From Wolbachia endosymbiont (group B) of Parapoynx stratiotata (GTDB taxonomy: Bacteria > Pseudomonadota > Alphaproteobacteria > Rickettsiales > Anaplasmataceae): a stretch of DNA of 64,000 nucleotides. Location: contig NZ_OX366335.1 in NCBI RefSeq assembly GCF_947250635.1, positions 248,001 through 312,000 on the forward strand, given 5' to 3'. A program made the translations under genes and the position numbers. The notes beneath the pieces are model-generated. The model was not told the DNA's origin. It worked only from the letters and a program-made list of their open reading frames with translations, and did not search any database. Shown here piece by piece: positions 9,593 through 18,688 of this stretch; position 1 is the first letter of the stretch; every line of letters begins with the position of its first letter.

Positions 9593-9906
9593 TTATGTTG
9601 CTTATGCTCACTAAAAAGTTCAATGAATGGTTGCAAAATCCTTTCTATAAAAAGTTTGCTTTCTGGTTCATCGCGTATACCACTAATCATTTTATTGAAA
9701 GTTTTTTCGCTGTTTTGTAAAAATAAATAGCTTTCTACTGATTGCACAATAGACAAGGCAGTTAAAATTCCTCCTATCACTAAACAAGAAGCTATAGCAG
9801 GTACGGTACCCACTGCAATTCCAGTTGCGATTAATGATAAACCAGCTAAGAGTGTAAAGGCTGAAACGCAAAACGCTATTTGATGTTTTTCTTTATTTTT
9901 AACCAT
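9589..9906 (-). CDS. Small hypothetical membrane protein
   Basis: A 105-residue protein with two adjacent hydrophobic segments (about residues 10-30 and 33-55) linked by a short loop, then a polar C-terminal part (FLQNSEKTFNKMISGIRDE). I do not recognise a family. It is preceded by a good sigma-70-like promoter and ends 4 bp inside the convergent peptidase gene. Confidence 0.65.
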   Translation of the reverse strand: MVKNKEKHQIAFCVSAFTLLAGLSLIATGIAVGTVPAIASCLVIGGILTALSIVQSVESYLFLQNSEKTFNKMISGIRDEPESKLFIERILQPFIELFSEHKQHN

Positions 9907-9932
9907 AAATGCCTCACAAAAATTATATTTCT

Positions 9933-9962
9933 AGTATATCCGTATATATAATGTACTGTCAA
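9933..9962 (-). promoter_or_regulatory. Sigma-70-type promoter for the small membrane protein
   Basis: Read on the minus strand, a perfect TTGACA (9957-9962) is followed after 18 bases by TATACT (9933-9938). The start codon lies about 27 bases further on. The hexamers are near consensus; the spacer is one base over the optimum. Confidence 0.6.
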
Positions 9963-10010
9963 GTTTTTAAAGAAGATTAAAAAATGCAACGCACATGTGC
10001 AAAATATGAA

Positions 10011-11222
10011 CTAGGTATATAATTCACAATGCAGCGGTATTTCACTAATCCAATTATTTTTTTCCTGATCTAACCTATCATTCAATATTGCTTGTCTTAT
10101 TGATTCCATCAACTTATTCATGAAGAAAACATTGTGAATGGTAACGAGTGTATAAGCCAGCAACTCTTTAGCTTTCAGTAGATGGTGTATATAAGCTCTT
10201 GAATGTTTTCTGCAGGTAAAGCACAAACAATCACTCTCAATTGGGTTATCATCTAGTTCGAATCGTTGATTTCGCAAATTAATATGCTCTTTGCACTTTG
10301 AAGAAATAGAATCTCTATTTTTTACTTTAACAAGCGCGCCACCATGTCTTGCGAGGCGAGTTGGATGCACGCAATCAAATGTATCAACTCCAAGCTCTAC
10401 TCCACGAAAAATGTCTACAATTCCACCAATACCAAGCAAATGAGTAGGCCTATCTTTTTTTAAATGTTCCATAGTAAAGGAAACTACATCATACATCTGC
10501 TCTTTACTTTGACCAAGTGATCCACCTATTGCTTGACCAAAAAATGGCAAATCGTTGATAAAATCACAACTTTCTCTACGCAAATCTTGATACACTCCGC
10601 CTTGACTAATTCCATAAAGCACCTGTTTGCCATTATTATTTTTTTCAAATTCATTTAAAGAACGTTCAGCCCATCTATGGCTCATGAGCATCGATTTCCT
10701 TGTGTACTCCTTGCTGACGTGAAATGGAGTACATTCATCTAAAACTAAGATTAAATCTGCACCTAATTTTTGTTGAATTTGTATCGACTTTTCAGGAGTT
10801 AGACAATAAGTTTTACCATTTATGTAAGAACGAAAAATTGCCCCATCCTCGTTAATTTTGATCAGAGTTTTTTGTTTCTGTCTTACTCCCTTTATCTCTT
10901 CTGAAACTGATCCGTGTCCTAAACTAAATATCTGGTATCCACCAGAATCAGTGAGCATTGGCCCACTCCATCCCATCATCTTGTGCAAGCCACCAAGCTT
11001 TGCCACAGTATCCTCTCCCGGTTGGAGCATTAGGTGATAGGTGTTGGAAAGTATTATCTGAGTACCTGCTTCTCTGATTCTCTCGATATCTGCAGCTTTA
11101 ATAGCAGCTTTGGTTGCACAAAATATAAATGCTGGTGTTTCTATACTTCCATTTGGAGTTTTGATCGTTCCAACTCTTGCAGAACCTGATTGCTTGGTTA
11201 TCCTAAACGAGAACTTTTCCAT
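10011..11222 (-). CDS. tgt: tRNA-guanine transglycosylase (queuine/preQ1)
   Basis: Tgt exchanges guanine 34 of GUN-anticodon tRNAs for a queuosine precursor. Visible motifs are LSNTYHLMLQPGE, the substrate-binding DSGGYQIFSLG with the general-base Asp, YGISQGGVYQDLR, the nucleophile region VDTFDCVHPTRLARHG, and the zinc-binding CLCFTC...H pattern near the C-terminus. The length (403 residues) is slightly above the usual 370-380. Its ATG follows the nuoE stop codon with no gap, so the two are probably one transcript. Confidence 0.93.
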   Translation of the reverse strand: MEKFSFRITKQSGSARVGTIKTPNGSIETPAFIFCATKAAIKAADIERIREAGTQIILSNTYHLMLQPGEDTVAKLGGLHKMMGWSGPMLTDSGGYQIFSLGHGSVSEEIKGVRQKQKTLIKINEDGAIFRSYINGKTYCLTPEKSIQIQQKLGADLILVLDECTPFHVSKEYTRKSMLMSHRWAERSLNEFEKNNNGKQVLYGISQGGVYQDLRRESCDFINDLPFFGQAIGGSLGQSKEQMYDVVSFTMEHLKKDRPTHLLGIGGIVDIFRGVELGVDTFDCVHPTRLARHGGALVKVKNRDSISSKCKEHINLRNQRFELDDNPIESDCLCFTCRKHSRAYIHHLLKAKELLAYTLVTIHNVFFMNKLMESIRQAILNDRLDQEKNNWISEIPLHCELYT

Positions 11223-11723
11223 CTATTTACTTGAAAGTTCTGCTATGATATTTTCCACTTTTTCAGGAGTGAGGTTTTCATAAAAATCGTTATTGATCTG
11301 TACAACAGGGGCATTAACACATGCACCAAGACATTCAACTTCCTTTAAAGTAAATAGATTATCTTTAGTGGTTTCACCGATATTGATTCCAAGCTTCTTT
11401 TTAAAGGTACTTAAAACTTCCTCGCTATTGCATAACCAGCAAGGAGTTGTTCTACAAACTTGTATTAGATATTTACCTACTGGCTTTAAATTATACATGG
11501 TATAAAAATTTGCCACTTCATACACGCGAATATGTGGAATATGAAGCATGTCAGCAACGTAGCGCATGGCAGATTCAGGAACCCATCCGCATTGTTCTTG
11601 TACTAGATACAGTAAAGGCATAACAGCGCTTCCTTCTCTACCTTTAGGATACATCTCTATAGACTTTTTTGCTTTGCTAAGATTGTCTGGTGTAAAACTA
11701 AACTGCTCTTCTTTCTCTTTCAT
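11223..11723 (-). CDS. nuoE: NADH-quinone oxidoreductase subunit E
   Basis: This is the 24-kDa-type subunit of respiratory complex I, which carries the N1a [2Fe-2S] cluster in the peripheral arm. The family features are FYTMYNLKPVGKY, the first cysteine pair in QVCRTTPCWLC and the second in CLGACVNAPVV. The length (166 residues) is normal. It is directly followed by tgt with no spacer. Confidence 0.93.
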   Translation of the reverse strand: MKEKEEQFSFTPDNLSKAKKSIEMYPKGREGSAVMPLLYLVQEQCGWVPESAMRYVADMLHIPHIRVYEVANFYTMYNLKPVGKYLIQVCRTTPCWLCNSEEVLSTFKKKLGINIGETTKDNLFTLKEVECLGACVNAPVVQINNDFYENLTPEKVENIIAELSSK

Positions 11724-11820
11724 CTAATAAGGTTCATGTAAATCTCAACAAATTATACTTGAAGAGTTAACAATTGCAATTAGACTTCTTGCATAATCTA
11801 AGACCTACTGTAAACCAAGC

Positions 11821-12954
11821 TTAGTATAATCCAATTTGACGTACCTTATTATTTTTTTTACTTTGTAATTGATCTACATGAGAAACTTTTTCACCACTTT
11901 GTAATCTTTCTACCTGGAAAATTCCTGCAGGCCTTTCAAAGTACCCACGTTCAATAGCATTGTAAACTGAGTAACCACCAAATAAGCAATTTTTTCCTAT
12001 TTCTTCTCCACAATCTTTTAATTCTTTCAACCTCTCTTGATCTCTTACTTCTACCTTTATCCAGTCTTTATTTTGCTTATCAGGATATAACCTAACGTCT
12101 AACTCTCCCTTAGTGGTAGGGAAAGTCAACACTATATCACTATCGTCCGCAAGATTGGTGTAATTCCTTATACCATTCTTTGTTATAATTGCTACCTCAC
12201 TTTTACCAATCTTTATTATATCTCTTTCATAGTCTATGTTGCCCTGAGCTCGCCTTAACTCACTAGCTTTTTCTGTGAGCCTTGCAACATTTATTATACT
12301 ATCTTCGGAATATTCCGAGTATAAAGTAGTGTTATCTATTTTTGCATTCTTTACCATACCATTAATAACTGCTCCTTTTATAACTTCCATAAAATCTAGG
12401 GTACTCTCTAGATAATCTAGATAAGCTTCTATCATATTTTCTTTGTGCTCTTTAAATTCAGATTCTAGTGTATCAATTACTTTCATATTATCTTTATTAT
12501 ATAACACTGCCCCTATTGATACCAACTTGCATACTATCTTGCTTGCAACTTCAGGATTCTTTCCTAACTCACCAATCCTTTCCATAACACAATCTGTAAA
12601 ATTACGCTTCTTATCTTGAGAAAATCGTCTATTAATCCTTCCTCCTGAGAGAATAGCCTCATTTACAACTCCTTCTAGTTCATCCATATTTTGAGCTTTA
12701 GAAACTTTATCTAAAAATTCTTTTAGCTTTATCTGTCGATTCGGCGGTAAATTACTCCATAAATCCCTAGAATAATACTCCTTCTCATCATAACTTGACC
12801 ATTGTAAATTGATTGCATCTGCTTTCAAAAGTAATCTTTTTACTTCAAATTTATTTGCTCTTTCATCAGTACCTGAACGAGCAAAAGAATCAAGATTTTT
12901 AGCATTTTGATGCACCTGCAACTCTCCTTCATTACTTCGAAGATTCAAAACCAT
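11821..12954 (-). CDS. C-terminal part of a frameshifted ankyrin-associated protein
   Basis: The 377-residue frame has no recognised domain and is predicted mostly soluble and helical, with a Lys/Glu-rich composition. Sequence upstream of its ATG continues the same frame without a stop back to a G6 tract at about 13024-13029 (plus strand C6). There it meets the ankyrin gene in a different frame. The hidden join reads EKKVVEDLQEFLDDFGNDQDL, which echoes LQKFLLNNKDNQDLKTVLN inside the ankyrin gene itself. I therefore think this frame is the second half of one gene and may not be translated on its own; no convincing ribosome-binding site precedes the ATG. Confidence 0.55.
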   Translation of the reverse strand: MVLNLRSNEGELQVHQNAKNLDSFARSGTDERANKFEVKRLLLKADAINLQWSSYDEKEYYSRDLWSNLPPNRQIKLKEFLDKVSKAQNMDELEGVVNEAILSGGRINRRFSQDKKRNFTDCVMERIGELGKNPEVASKIVCKLVSIGAVLYNKDNMKVIDTLESEFKEHKENMIEAYLDYLESTLDFMEVIKGAVINGMVKNAKIDNTTLYSEYSEDSIINVARLTEKASELRRAQGNIDYERDIIKIGKSEVAIITKNGIRNYTNLADDSDIVLTFPTTKGELDVRLYPDKQNKDWIKVEVRDQERLKELKDCGEEIGKNCLFGGYSVYNAIERGYFERPAGIFQVERLQSGEKVSHVDQLQSKKNNKVRQIGLY

Positions 12955-12983
12955 TCTTAGATCTTGATCATTCCCAAAATCAT

Positions 12984-13847
12984 CTAAGAATTCTTGTAGA
13001 TCTTCAACAACTTTCTTCTCAAGCCCCCCTGTCTCTTAGTTAAAACGTAACCTGAACCATCTTCGAACCAGTCTTTTGTTTCCATTATAGAGCGTAACTT
13101 ATCACTCAACTTCTCTCGCTTATAAGTCACAAAGTACTTTTCAATATGTTCATGATGATTATCACGTGCAACTTGCAGAGGAGTTTTTCCTTGTTTATCA
13201 CTTTGATCAGAAATAGCTCCTTTCTCTAAGAGTAAAACTACGCCTTCAGAACAACCAACACTAGCAACATGATGCAAAGGCGTTTTTTTTTCATTATCTT
13301 CTGCATTAAGGTCAGCTCCCTTTTCTAAGAGAGCAGCTATACTATAAGGTCCAGTAGCATAGTGTAATGGTGTCCTTCCTTTATCATTCTTGATATTAGG
13401 GTCAGCTCCTGCTTCTAAAAGCAAACTTACGGCACAATCATATTGTTTTCTTGCCCAAGCCATACTTGATATTATGTGCAATATCGTCAAACTAGACTCT
13501 CCCCTTTCACAATTAAGAACGGTTTTTAGATCTTGATTATCTTTATTATTTAATAAAAACTTTTGAAGTTGTCGGTAACTATCTCCTGCACTCAAAGATC
13601 TCATTGCACTAAAAATAGATAGCAATTCCTCATCTAACTCTTCTTGACTGTCTGTCAACTCAGTTGTAACAAGCCACGCACACATTAAATTATCAAACGA
13701 GCCTTTTGTAGCTTCAGCAATATCTACCAAATGACGCCTATCAGGAAACATGAATAAACTTTTAATCAATTCATATTCATAATCCTGTTGTAGCTCGTTT
13801 TCTATTCTACTTTCCTTATTAGAATCTTGCCCAGTAACTTCTGGCAT
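12984..13847 (-). CDS. Ankyrin-repeat protein (N-terminal part of a probably frameshifted gene)
   Basis: This 287-residue frame holds about four ankyrin repeats around residues 120-230, for example DPNIKNDKGRTPLHYATG, DLNAEDNEKKTPLHHVAS and DQSDKQGKTPLQVARDNHH. Ankyrin repeats bind proteins, and in Wolbachia such genes are often proposed host-interaction factors. The frame ends abruptly after a G6 tract with RRKLLKIYKNS. One extra G would join it to the downstream 377-residue frame, giving a protein of about 670 residues. Confidence 0.75.
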   Translation of the reverse strand: MPEVTGQDSNKESRIENELQQDYEYELIKSLFMFPDRRHLVDIAEATKGSFDNLMCAWLVTTELTDSQEELDEELLSIFSAMRSLSAGDSYRQLQKFLLNNKDNQDLKTVLNCERGESSLTILHIISSMAWARKQYDCAVSLLLEAGADPNIKNDKGRTPLHYATGPYSIAALLEKGADLNAEDNEKKTPLHHVASVGCSEGVVLLLEKGAISDQSDKQGKTPLQVARDNHHEHIEKYFVTYKREKLSDKLRSIMETKDWFEDGSGYVLTKRQGGLRRKLLKIYKNS

Positions 13848-14364
13848 ATTTACTCCTCACTTTATAAAACCGAATGTAATTATAACAAATAAAGCTAATG
13901 CAAGCTAGCTTTCTACTACTTCTTGTATAGTTATATCACTAACACGTAGCGGGATTATAAACATTAAGAAATTAACTAGATGGAAAAAAGGCAAAAGAAT
14001 CCCCTAGTAGTGAGTTTTAATAATGGAAATTGGCGTTGTAATAATGTGCTAACAAGCGCGATTTGGCTGAATGTAGAAAAAATAAAAAAAGTCGCTATAA
14101 TTTTATGTAATTTGCCAATAAATATCTGAGTTTTTTTACTGAATTTTCTTGTTAAATCTGCAGAGATTAAAAACAAGGATAAATACTCTTACTGTCATGA
14201 TAAGGAAGTTGGGACAATTTGTAAAGGAATTTCTGTTGTCAACAAGCTGCTAAATTTATTATATGGTTTCAAAGGAAACATATTGTCTATGGGAAATCTG
14301 GGTTTATTAGCGTATTATCTTAGAGTACTTAAAAATTAATTTCTTAATTTTAGTTAAAATTTTA
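13848..14364. other. Long AT-rich intergenic region with a 50-codon open frame
   Basis: About 570 bases separate the ankyrin gene (minus) from the mucin-like gene (plus). A plus-strand frame from 13980 to 14129 encodes a 49-residue Asn/Ile-rich peptide (NGNWRCNNVLTSAIWLNVEK). I cannot assign it, and it may be a decayed repeated element. The rest shows no gene I can support. Confidence 0.4.
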
Positions 14365-14393
14365 TTGACGTTACATATAGAAATAATCATAAT
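14365..14393 (+). promoter_or_regulatory. Sigma-70-like promoter for the mucin-like gene
   Basis: TTGACG (14365-14370), a 17-base spacer and CATAAT (14388-14393) lie about 30 bases before the ATG at 14423. The hexamers each deviate by one base from consensus and the spacing is ideal. Confidence 0.55.
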
Positions 14394-14422
14394 AGCGTTT
14401 TATTAAAATTTTAAATATAATT

Positions 14423-16732
14423 ATGTCTATATTAAGTAGATTATTTAGAGTTAATACAACTATACTGAAAGTTAAAGAAGCGATAGGTTTTAACCCAGTA
14501 AACGTAGGGTTGATTGAAGGAAATGGAGTTACTTATGGACTCAGCTATCAAGATAACGGCAATGGAAGCAGTAGAGTAAAGTTACTTATTAGTCCATTAT
14601 ATCAATCGAAAACATACGAGTGTGATACATGTGTCAACGTAGCAAATGAATTCAAGGGCCAATTATCTCCCACACTAATAGAAAATCCAGCTGAAATAGA
14701 TAAAGTTGGAGTTATCTTTCCTACAGAAGAAACTAACAAAGAAAGAAAGTGCATCAAAGGCTTAACATTCAACACTTACGAAATCAAGCATTCAACTAAT
14801 GCTCCCTTAGTTGAATACGTAGGAAAAGTAAAATTATACAAGAACATTGATATAAATAATCTTGCAAATGAAGACAATAGTTACTTTTTACCAAAAGCAG
14901 TAAAAGTTGATCATGGTAATATTGTTGTAATTGCTCATAACTTAAAGGATCAAGCTTTAGTTTCTTGGTACTTAGAATTAAAAGTAGATGGAAAGTTCAG
15001 AGTTTTACCTGGAGCAAACGGCATCATAGAAAGAAAATTATTCAAATTTGATAATCCAGGGCAATTGGCATTAGATGAAAATACGATGCTTTATGCACAG
15101 ATGAGCAAAGAGATTATTGGGAAGCCAGAAGCAAGAACAAATATTTTTAAGTTCGATATGGCTAAAGTGGTTAAGGATCTAAAAAGTGGAAAGAAAGATG
15201 AATGTTTGCTTAAGAAAAATTGTCAAATAGATAGAGCATCATTTATTATCTCTAGTCCAGAAAAAATAAATTTTCTACAGTATGTGAAACGAACTGAAGG
15301 AGATGACCAGATTGCTTTTCTTGCAAAAAAACAATCTTCTAATACGCAAGAATTGCATTTAGCAAGTCTTGTTAAGAGTAGATCAAAATTGAACTTTCCT
15401 ATTTGTGAATGTGAGGATCCTATAGAACAATTGTATGTTAAAGACAATGGCCAGGGAGGTTTTATCGTCACTGCGGTAAGTGGAGAAAGTATCATAACTT
15501 TTAATAGAGAGAGCTCTGGAAAATCTTCTGAAGCAACGATAATACCGACAAGCAGTATCAAAGCTCTCAGTGATTTTGTTAATATCATTAACGGTCGATT
15601 GACGTCTAGTATTATTTCCAGCAGTACTGTGGCTCCTATAACTACTGCGAAAACAGTTATAACTTCTAAAGAGGGGTCAACTGCTGCAATTACCGATATA
15701 AAAATAACTGAAGCTTTGAAGACTACTAAATTGACAACAGAAGCATCAACTATTATTGTACCAACTTCCACAATGAGTAAACCTTCAACAAAGTCAACAA
15801 CTCAAGCAAGTACAGTAACAGTGGAGCCAACAACAGTAGCAAAAACAACTACTACTTCACAAGCAACCACGATTACTGCAACGTCAACTAATGTACCTTC
15901 GGAAACTGAAACAAGTACTGTAAAACCTACAGCAGCAACTGTTGCGTCAACTTCTACGATGAATAAACCTTCAACGACTCAAACAAGCACAGTAACAATG
16001 GAGCCAACAACAGTAGCAAAAATAACTACTACTTCACAAGCGACCACGGTTGCTACAACGTCAACCAGTGTGCCTTCGGAAACTGAAACAAGTACTGTAA
16101 AATCTACAGCAGCGACTGTTGAGTCAACTTTTACAGCAAGCAGTACTACGATTAGTAGGCCTTTAACAGAATTAACAACTAAAGTAAGTACGGCATCAGA
16201 ATCAACAACAGTAGCTGAAACTATTGCGACCTCACAAGCGACTATGATTACTACAATGTCAACTAATGTGACAACAACAAACTCAGAGGCAACTATACAA
16301 ACAGTATCCACTATATCAAATACTGGAACAAAGGTAACAACTCCTCTGTTCACTACAACTTTACTTCCTCAAACTACTCCTTCACCACAGCCCGCTCAGC
16401 TTGCTATAGAGTCTAATAGGGCAGGAATGATAGGTGGGTCTTTGGTTGGAGCGATAATAAGTATTGCTGGAATTATAGGATTCATAGCATACAAATATGT
16501 TAAGGGTCGTAATTCTGCCCCTGTGTTAGAACTAACTAATTTCAATGATAGAAGGCGATCATCTTCAAGTGGCAATAGCGATGAAGAAATTTTTATCGCT
16601 AATAACAGAATGAGACATATATCTATGCGAACTATGGATCAATCTGAAACAGTGCTAAACAGTATATCGGTGGAGAGTAGTAGTCGGTCAAGAAGTAGCT
16701 CATCGTCTTCAAGCGGTGGACCAGGATCTTGA
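14423..16732 (+). CDS. Ser/Thr-rich mucin-like membrane protein
   Basis: The 769-residue protein has a folded N-terminal part (about residues 1-390), then a long low-complexity Thr/Ser/Val/Ala region (about 395-655) with imperfect repeats of about 62 residues. One transmembrane segment (about 672-692, GGSLVGAIISIAGIIGFIAY) follows, then a short basic and Ser-rich tail ending SSSSSSGGPGS. There is no classical N-terminal signal peptide. The layout resembles a surface mucin-like stalk with a C-terminal anchor, so a host-contact role is plausible but only inferred. The TGA stop is followed in frame by 24 more sense codons up to TAG at 16805-16807 (LTELESKSEK...DDVPEYHL). This suggests a recent stop mutation or readthrough. 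Confidence 0.75.
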   Translation: MSILSRLFRVNTTILKVKEAIGFNPVNVGLIEGNGVTYGLSYQDNGNGSSRVKLLISPLYQSKTYECDTCVNVANEFKGQLSPTLIENPAEIDKVGVIFPTEETNKERKCIKGLTFNTYEIKHSTNAPLVEYVGKVKLYKNIDINNLANEDNSYFLPKAVKVDHGNIVVIAHNLKDQALVSWYLELKVDGKFRVLPGANGIIERKLFKFDNPGQLALDENTMLYAQMSKEIIGKPEARTNIFKFDMAKVVKDLKSGKKDECLLKKNCQIDRASFIISSPEKINFLQYVKRTEGDDQIAFLAKKQSSNTQELHLASLVKSRSKLNFPICECEDPIEQLYVKDNGQGGFIVTAVSGESIITFNRESSGKSSEATIIPTSSIKALSDFVNIINGRLTSSIISSSTVAPITTAKTVITSKEGSTAAITDIKITEALKTTKLTTEASTIIVPTSTMSKPSTKSTTQASTVTVEPTTVAKTTTTSQATTITATSTNVPSETETSTVKPTAATVASTSTMNKPSTTQTSTVTMEPTTVAKITTTSQATTVATTSTSVPSETETSTVKSTAATVESTFTASSTTISRPLTELTTKVSTASESTTVAETIATSQATMITTMSTNVTTTNSEATIQTVSTISNTGTKVTTPLFTTTLLPQTTPSPQPAQLAIESNRAGMIGGSLVGAIISIAGIIGFIAYKYVKGRNSAPVLELTNFNDRRRSSSSGNSDEEIFIANNRMRHISMRTMDQSETVLNSISVESSSRSRSSSSSSSGGPGS
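15773..16270 (+). repeat. Imperfect 186-bp tandem repeats encoding Thr-rich stalk
   Basis: Two clear units begin at the ATG codons 15773 and 15959, 186 bases apart, sharing KPST, TVxxEPTTVAK, TTTSQATT and VPSETETSTVK blocks. A third, degenerate unit follows to about 16270 (TTVAETIATSQATMITTMSTNV). Such in-frame coding repeats can change length by slippage or recombination. Confidence 0.7.
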
Positions 16733-16890
16733 CTGACTGAGCTAGAGTCTAAAAGTGAAAAAAGCTTATCTTGGGATAGCGATGATGTACCGGAATATCA
16801 CCTTTAGCTATTTGTCTGAATGTTTTTAGTATGTAGACTGTTAGGAAATTTTCTTTTGCTTTTGTGATTTTAATGTTAAAGTATAATTTC

Positions 16891-17234
16891 TAGGTGAAAT
16901 AAGTAGCTGCTGTTGTGTGATAAACACAGCAGAGGAAAGTCCGAGCTCCAAGAAAAGTTAGTGACGGGTAACGCCCGCCGGAGGTAACTCCAGTTATAGG
17001 GCTACAGAAAATTACCGCCTAAAATATTATTAGGCAAGGGTGAAAAGGTGTGGTAAGAGCGCACCATAACAATGGCAACATTGGTAGTCAAGTAACCAAC
17101 ACTAGGAGCAAGATTAAATAGAAGTAGATTTTATGTTTTTCTCATATCTACTCGGGTAAATCGCATGAAGTAAATGGTAACATTTACTCCAGATAAATAG
17201 CTACATAAACAGAACTCGGCTTATATTTCACCTA
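16891..17234 (+). ncRNA. rnpB: RNase P RNA (catalytic M1-type RNA)
   Basis: This is the catalytic RNA that removes 5' leaders from tRNA precursors. It contains the universal block GAGGAAAGTCCGAGCTCC early and its counterpart ACAGAACTCGGCTTATA at the end. The outer helix P1 is formed by AGGTGAAATA (16892-16901) pairing with TATTTCACCT (17224-17233). Inner conserved pieces such as AGGGTGAAAAGGTG and GGTAAGAGCGCACC are present. The length (about 343 nt) fits bacterial class A. Confidence 0.93.
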
Positions 17235-17235
17235 G

Positions 17236-17513
17236 GCAATGCATGAATGTCAGCCATACTATGTAAATGTATCAAATATTTCACATATCCTGTACGCTCA
17301 ATTTGACTACCTATATTCCTTTTACTTCTTGGCTTATCTCTTTTTTTATTTCCTTTTGAACTTAACAAAGCTTGAATTTTAACCGAGCTTTTCCTTTAAC
17401 TCGTCATTCTCTATCTCTAAAGCCTTACTTTCTTACCTATAACTTTTTAGCTCCGCTTCCAACTTTTCTATTTTTTGCTGCAAGTCTTTGTAAAGTTCTA
17501 AAAGACTAACCAT
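17236..17513 (-). pseudogene. Decayed transposase N-terminal fragment (IS66-like)
   Basis: On the minus strand, a frame starting at 17513 gives a coiled-coil start (MVSLLELYKDLQQKIEKLE) broken by a stop. It continues with ESKALEIENDELKEKLG. After a frameshift comes ALLSSKGNKKRDKPRSKRN and GSQIERTGYVK. A coiled coil followed by a Ser-rich Lys/Arg linker and a GGQ-GH-G-like motif is the N-terminal pattern of IS66-type transposases. The frame is broken several times and no catalytic domain follows. Family assignment is tentative. Confidence 0.4.
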
Positions 17514-17594
17514 GTTACCTCACTTTTACGATTGGTTTTTATCTTATTTCATCTACCTATTTTGTTGCTTCAATGAATGGGTGAATAAAGCATT

Positions 17595-18365
17595 TCATGC
17601 GTTGTCCTTCACTTGTTCTGCTTGATAGTCACTACTGCTTTCGCTTATATTAACACTAGAGTATTCTTCATCGTCAACATACTCTTTTAGAACATATCCT
17701 CTACCCCAAACGGTTTCTATGTGGCTTATTCCATCATTTGCACTTTCAAGTTTTTTACGTAATTTACACATAAAAACATCAACTATTTTGTTGTCTGAAG
17801 GTTCGTCCAAGCCATTGTAAAGATGGTTTAAAAACATTTCTTTTGTCAACACTGCTCCTTTACGCAATGCCAGCAATTCTATCATGGAATACTCTTTGTT
17901 AGTAAGGTGAACTGTTTTGCCTTTTACCTCAACAATCCTGTGATCAAAATTGATATTCATATTACCAATCTTTATCACTGATTCGGGATGGCCTTTAGTA
18001 CGTCGGACTATGGCCTTAATTCGAGCTAATAATTCGCTCTTGTGAAATGGCTTGGTTAAGTAATCGTCGGCACCATACCCAAGTCCTTTAGCTTTATGGT
18101 TGGCAGCGGAGATACACGAAAGTATTAAAACAGGAACTTTGATTTTTGCACTTCTTAATCTTAACAGTATATCATATCCATCAATATCACCAGGCAGGTG
18201 TATATCTAGAATAACTAGATCGTAACAGTCTCCACCCGAGGAAACCATATTATTGTTATAATCTTGTGCAGAAGTAACAACGTCGCAAAAATGTCCATCA
18301 GAAGTTAAGGCATTAACTACAGTCCTTGCACTTACTTGATCATCTTCAATTAATAATATACGCAT
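17595..18365 (-). CDS. ctrA: Cell-cycle response regulator CtrA
   Basis: CtrA is an OmpR-type two-component response regulator that controls cell-cycle genes in alphaproteobacteria. The receiver domain (about residues 1-120) has the acidic pocket in LLIEDDQ, the phosphoacceptor Asp in DLVILDIHLPGDIDG and the conserved Lys in DDYLTKPFHKSELLARI. The winged-helix DNA-binding domain covers about 130-235 (HLTNKEYSMIELLALRKG, VFMCKLRKKL, IETVWGRGYVL). The acidic, Ser-rich C-terminal tail is typical of the Anaplasmataceae form. Confidence 0.92.
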   Translation of the reverse strand: MRILLIEDDQVSARTVVNALTSDGHFCDVVTSAQDYNNNMVSSGGDCYDLVILDIHLPGDIDGYDILLRLRSAKIKVPVLILSCISAANHKAKGLGYGADDYLTKPFHKSELLARIKAIVRRTKGHPESVIKIGNMNINFDHRIVEVKGKTVHLTNKEYSMIELLALRKGAVLTKEMFLNHLYNGLDEPSDNKIVDVFMCKLRKKLESANDGISHIETVWGRGYVLKEYVDDEEYSSVNISESSSDYQAEQVKDNA

Positions 18366-18688
18366 ATTTTACACCCCATAAATAATTTATAATTTTAGTA
18401 ATATATATAACCAAGGAAAGTAACAAATCAAATTTTTATTAATGAATAATAGAAATTACACTTATTAATTAATAGTTAATGTGTCGTTCCAAAATTATAC
18501 AAATAGATCTAAAATACAATAGATATACTATAATAATACTATTTTTAGTAAATATTGAATAGAAGCTATTTTTATTAAAAGAATACTTAGGTTAATAGAT
18601 ATTTAAACTATTTTATACTTTTATGTTATATTTTTAATTTACTTATTCTACAGTTTTAAATTATAAGTAATACTTTCAGGAATATTGA
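18366..18688. other. AT-rich divergent intergenic region between ctrA and gpsA
   Basis: About 320 bases with very high AT content separate the divergent ctrA and gpsA genes. It must hold both promoters, but AT richness makes any single -10/-35 choice unreliable. I see no RNA gene or coding frame. Confidence 0.5.

Noticed and set aside
15223-16353. Long minus-strand open frames opposite the mucin-like gene
   Set aside because: They are Val-rich mirrors of Thr/Ser codons in the repeat region and have no ribosome-binding site.
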